Position numbers and translations under genes: made by a program. Positions 5,864 to 7,868 of a stretch of DNA of 7,868 nt are shown piece after piece (the first letter of the stretch is position 1; the number at the start of each line of letters is the position of its first letter). The notes below the pieces were generated by a model. That model saw only the letters and a list, made by a program, of their open reading frames with translations. It was not told the origin of the DNA and did not search any database. Origin of the DNA: RUG191 sp045642225 (GTDB lineage: Bacteria; Bacillota; Clostridia; Lachnospirales; Lachnospiraceae); contig JAZUIN010000070.1 of assembly GCA_045642225.1 (NCBI GenBank), forward strand, positions 1-7,868, in the 5' to 3' direction.

Positions 5864-6029
5864 AAATCTGATTGACGAGGAAACAGCCTATGGCTAAGCT
5901 TACAAGCAGATTTAATCTAAGCGGCCGAAAGCGGATTGGAAGCGCAGGGTGCACATCACTCTGAAAGAAATACCTGCAGTATCTGTCGGAATTGCTTTTT
6001 AGTAATTTGGTCAGATGCTGCATTTTGTT
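5864..6029 (+). ncRNA. Structured RNA candidate, copy 2 (unassigned family)
   Basis: The conserved core (5912-6022) repeats the three helices of copy 1. Helix A is TTAATC (5912-5917) with GATTGG (5934-5939), then GC/GC around GGCCGAAA (5923-5930). Helix B is CAGGGTG (5945-5951) with CACTCTG (5957-5963). Helix C is an outer stem 5975-5985/6012-6022, the same TCG/GGT internal loop (5986-5988/6009-6011), and an inner stem GAATTGC/GTAATTT (5989-5995/6002-6008). Many stem bases differ from copy 1 yet still pair. The 5' part is different: AAATCTG (5864-5870) pairs with CAGATTT (5907-5913) and encloses the hairpin AGCC-TAT-GGCT (5885-5895). If TAAAAT (5862-5867) with TTGCAT (5839-5844, 17-base spacing) is the promoter, transcription starts near 5874 and only the core would be made. 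The family and function are unknown. Confidence 0.7.
5975..6029 (+). terminator. Intrinsic terminator-like 3' end of structured RNA copy 2
   Basis: Helix C of copy 2 is an 11-bp outer stem plus a 7-bp inner stem and is followed at once by TTTTGTT (6023-6029). This is a plausible intrinsic terminator for the small RNA. It also lies just beyond the 3' end of the convergent HEPN gene, although that strand lacks a good T-tract after the hairpin. Confidence 0.5.
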
Positions 6030-6041
6030 CGGCTCGTAATT

Positions 6042-7010
6042 TTAAAACATATTATCTAATTTTGTTTTTATTTTAAATAATTTGTTTCCTTTTTCATCTA
6101 TAATCACTAATATCTCGCGACCTGTCTTTTCGAGTTCTGTTTTTATTTCATAAGCTTTTGATTCATTTGCTGATGATCCTAACTTGTTTAGATATATGTA
6201 ACAAAGATTTAATTTTTGTTGCTCAGTTAATTCCGCATACTTGCTTTCATATCTAATTTCAGCAAGTTTATAATTTGGGTTTATCTTGTTAAATAGCGAG
6301 TCAGCGTAATGTCCGTTAGCTCCTGGAGCGTCTAAATCAGCAGCTATTCTGTAAAAGTTTTCTTCACGTTGAAATTCTGCTGATCTATTAAGCCTAATTC
6401 TATATCTTTCAATTAAACAATTATATGCACGCTCAGGATGAGGGTCATTGAGTGCAGTTATAATTTCATTTCTAATTATGTCTTCGCTCAAGAACATCAC
6501 ATATTGTTCTTTTAGTTCTAATAATAGTTCATCTGCCTTAGTTTGATATTTATTATGGAATATTGCTCGACTTTCTTCGGAGATTCCCTGTAATTTTTTA
6601 TCTATGTTTGTTAATAACATTTTGATATAAAACAATACCACTAATGACCACTGGTATATATCATCTTTAATGCTCACTGAAGCTAAATGCCCATTAATAT
6701 TTCTTTGAGTTTGCGCATTGTTAATATCATTACGAATACCTGAATAGCAACAGTGTGTTGCAAATTGTATATCGTTGTGTAAACGCGAGAGAATACTGAT
6801 ATCTAAATCTTTTACGGTGAATTTTTCTTTTCCTATGCCATTAATTTTTTTACTATTATCGTAATATATCTGATCTTTGTCTTTGTTTGCTTCTATTTTG
6901 GCAATGATCTCTTGATTCCAATTATCTCCAAAAGTAGCTTTCGCACGCATTTCAAGAAATTCTTGCAAGATTTCTTGTTGTAAAAATCTAACTTTTGTTT
7001 CTATGTCCAT
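6042..7010 (-). CDS. Swt1-like HEPN-domain protein, putative ribonuclease
   Basis: This 322-residue soluble protein has an N-terminal region resembling Swt1-type HEPN domains: FGDNWNQEII (27-36), FTVKDLDISIL (64-74), then the hallmark RNINGH (103-108), which fits the R-N-x3-H active site of HEPN RNases. The helix WSLVVLFYIKMLL (121-133) follows. HEPN proteins of this kind usually dimerise to form a metal-independent RNA-cleaving site and occur in toxins and abortive-infection systems. The C-terminal half (about 150-322) is charged and helical and is not recognised. ATG 7010 is chosen because GGAGGG sits just upstream; an in-frame upstream start at 7034 would overlap the preceding gene. It is in an operon with the small membrane protein, 10 bases behind it. 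The HEPN assignment rests on motif reading, not on a search. Confidence 0.68.
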   Translation of the reverse strand: MDIETKVRFLQQEILQEFLEMRAKATFGDNWNQEIIAKIEANKDKDQIYYDNSKKINGIGKEKFTVKDLDISILSRLHNDIQFATHCCYSGIRNDINNAQTQRNINGHLASVSIKDDIYQWSLVVLFYIKMLLTNIDKKLQGISEESRAIFHNKYQTKADELLLELKEQYVMFLSEDIIRNEIITALNDPHPERAYNCLIERYRIRLNRSAEFQREENFYRIAADLDAPGANGHYADSLFNKINPNYKLAEIRYESKYAELTEQQKLNLCYIYLNKLGSSANESKAYEIKTELEKTGREILVIIDEKGNKLFKIKTKLDNMF

Positions 7011-7020
7011 ATTCCCTCCA

Positions 7021-7230
7021 CTAATTTGCTCCAACTGTTATTTTAGATTTTCCATTCGCGTATTCAATGTGGGCTTTATTTGCTATTGCGTAAAAAATAG
7101 TTCCACAAATTAAGGCCGTTGAAAATATTGTTGTTATATTGTTCCCATCTAATTTTGTTAGCATGTCTTTAAATGCTGGCAGCTTTACTATTTCTTTTGC
7201 TGCTTTTGTAATGTTGTTTGTGTTTTTCAT
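7021..7230 (-). CDS. Small single-pass membrane protein, function unknown
   Basis: This 69-residue protein has a charged N-terminus (KNTNNITKAAKEIVKLPAFK), one hydrophobic stretch at about 32-51 (ITTIFSTALICGTIFYAIAN) and a short charged tail. There is no cleavage motif, so it is probably anchored rather than secreted. AAAGGGAT lies just before ATG 7230, a modest ribosome binding site. It is the first gene of a two-gene operon; the HEPN gene starts 10 bases after its stop codon, so the two products probably work together. The membrane protein might hold the HEPN protein at the membrane, restrain it, or act as a sensor. I recognise no family, and the functional link is inferred from gene order alone. 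Confidence 0.62.
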   Translation of the reverse strand: MKNTNNITKAAKEIVKLPAFKDMLTKLDGNNITTIFSTALICGTIFYAIANKAHIEYANGKSKITVGAN

Positions 7231-7270
7231 CTTTAATCCCTTTCAATACTCTTTAAAAATATGAAGTATT

Positions 7271-7301
7271 ACAGATTACATGAAAGAGACTAATCTGTCA
7301 A
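7271..7301 (-). promoter_or_regulatory. Promoter of the membrane protein-HEPN operon with embedded inverted repeat
   Basis: On the - strand a perfect TTGACA (7301-7296) lies 17 bases before TAATCT (7278-7273), a weaker -10. An exact 8-bp inverted repeat, ACAGATTA (7271-7278) and TAATCTGT (7291-7298), covers the -10 and half of the -35, with arm centres 20 bases apart. A dimeric repressor bound here would block the promoter. The stop codon of the upstream zinc-binding frame (7298-7300) lies inside the -35. Confidence 0.6.
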
Positions 7302-7651
7302 CAATTTTTTTGTACAATTTTTTTATGAATTTCTTTAAATTTTTCAAGACATTCCTCTTCGCTTATTTTGCCTTTTTCAAGCTTCTTCAGCATTTTCTGC
7401 TCGAATTTATCATATTTTTCCCTGGTGATGGCTTTATCTTGGCCGTATCTCCAGGTCTCACGTTTTCGCCAGATATTTCTAATGGCTTCTATTTCTCCGT
7501 ATATTCCAGATCTCTTAAGTTTCATAATCTGCTTCTTCTTTTTTAGCTTGCATTCTTGGCCGCAGTATCTGATTCTTGGATCTTTGGTTATAAAGGATTT
7601 TCCGCATTGTTTACAAGTTCTTAGATTCAAGCCTTGCGCTGAGATTATCAA
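7298..7651 (-). CDS. Zinc-binding protein fragment, probably 5'-truncated
   Basis: The frame encodes up to 117 residues from a TTG at 7651. A likely zinc site is CKQC (13-16) with YCGQEC (29-34), that is C-x2-C-x13-C-x3-C, followed by a very basic, helical C-terminal part rich in Lys and Glu. The frame is open upstream for 22 more codons, to the acetyltransferase stop at 7720, and those codons read like protein (KYENLFQKCYAILL). Yet there is no in-frame ATG or GTG and no ribosome binding site before the TTG. The simplest reading is a remnant whose 5' part was lost by deletion or insertion just after the neighbouring gene. A genuine short gene with a TTG start is the alternative. Molecular role unknown. 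Confidence 0.5.
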   Translation of the reverse strand: MIISAQGLNLRTCKQCGKSFITKDPRIRYCGQECKLKKKKQIMKLKRSGIYGEIEAIRNIWRKRETWRYGQDKAITREKYDKFEQKMLKKLEKGKISEEECLEKFKEIHKKIVQKNC

Positions 7652-7717
7652 TAATATTGCATAGCATTTCTGAAATAGGTTCTCATATTTATGTTTTCCA
7701 CTCCGCCTTTTCCCAGA

Positions 7718-7868
7718 CTATTTTTTAGATTGATATTCTTCTAAATCTTGCTGGAAGGCTCTTTTGTTAAAAAAGAAGTGCGAGTTGTCTGATTCGTCAG
7801 CATGGCATTCTCTTATTACTTTTGCAGGGCTGCCAACAGCTATGCAGTTTGCAGGGACATCCTTTGTC
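7718..7868 (-). CDS. Hexapeptide sugar O-acetyltransferase, C-terminal part (5' end outside window)
   Basis: Forty-nine residues are visible, read on the - strand from base 7867 to the stop at 7720-7718. They begin TKDVPANCIAVGSPAKVIRE, the standard C-terminal coil end of left-handed beta-helix acetyltransferases of the maltose/galactoside O-acetyltransferase (Maa/LacA) group, which move acetyl from acetyl-CoA to a sugar hydroxyl in the cytoplasm. The tail (HADESDN...EEYQSKK) is a short polar extension. The exact substrate cannot be told from this part. It looks like ordinary chromosomal sequence bordering the island. Confidence 0.88.
   Translation of the reverse strand, partial: TKDVPANCIAVGSPAKVIRECHADESDNSHFFFNKRAFQQDLEEYQSKK

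Noticed and set aside
5864..6041. abiF-type RNA with an Abi_2 protein
   Set aside because: The neighbouring protein has one RNxxxH motif in a Swt1-like setting, not the Abi_2 pattern, and it converges on the RNA rather than following it.
7280..7664. Two + strand frames rich in Phe and Leu opposite the zinc-site frame
   Set aside because: The Phe-rich composition is the complement of Lys/Glu codons on the other strand. They are shadows, not membrane proteins.

Overview
The window looks like an accessory region of a low-GC Clostridia-type Firmicute, perhaps Ruminococcaceae or Oscillospiraceae. The signs are strong AGGAGG-type ribosome binding sites, TTGACA/TATAAT promoters, AT-rich genes and a small Clostridia-style helix-turn-helix module at the front of the methyltransferase. 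The genus is an inference. Both ends hold ordinary chromosomal genes cut by the window edge: the end of lysS (left, + strand) and the end of a hexapeptide sugar O-acetyltransferase (right, - strand). The stretch between them reads as a small defence island.

Layout. 1-443: lysS 3' end. 444-737: gene-free DNA with a GC-rich hairpin, three GTGCACC repeats and a perfect 13-bp stem-loop. 738-846: structured RNA candidate, copy 1 (+). 847-889: a tandem C-box operator and promoter. 915-2424 (+): a C-protein regulator and two different PD-(D/E)XK nucleases in one tight operon. 2425-4584 (-): a gamma-class N6-adenine methyltransferase with two N-terminal DNA-binding modules, meeting the nuclease operon tail to tail with no spacer. 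4585-4827: divergent promoter region with a perfect 14-bp inverted repeat over the methyltransferase -35. 4828-5811 (+): a DUF2806-type protein. About 5864-6029: structured RNA candidate, copy 2 (+), ending in a terminator-like tail. 6042-7230 (-): an operon of a 69-residue single-pass membrane protein and a Swt1-like HEPN protein with an RNxxxH motif. 7298-7717 (-): a zinc-binding reading frame that looks 5'-truncated. 7718-7868 (-): acetyltransferase C-terminus.

How it fits together. The C protein, two nucleases and methyltransferase form a C-controlled Type II restriction-modification system. On entering a new host the methyltransferase can be made from its own strong promoter, while C and the nucleases wait for C protein to build up and bind the C-boxes. 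The two nucleases share motif layout and may be subunits of one heterodimeric enzyme. DUF2806 travels with the system but has its own promoter.

The least expected feature is a pair of related RNAs on the same strand flanking the restriction-modification/DUF2806 block. They share three helices, with base changes that keep pairing, two conserved loops or junctions, and different 5' domains. I cannot assign them to a named RNA family. Copy 2 ends 12 bases from the 3' end of the HEPN gene and runs convergently to it, so a small RNA/HEPN-RNase partnership is a testable hypothesis.
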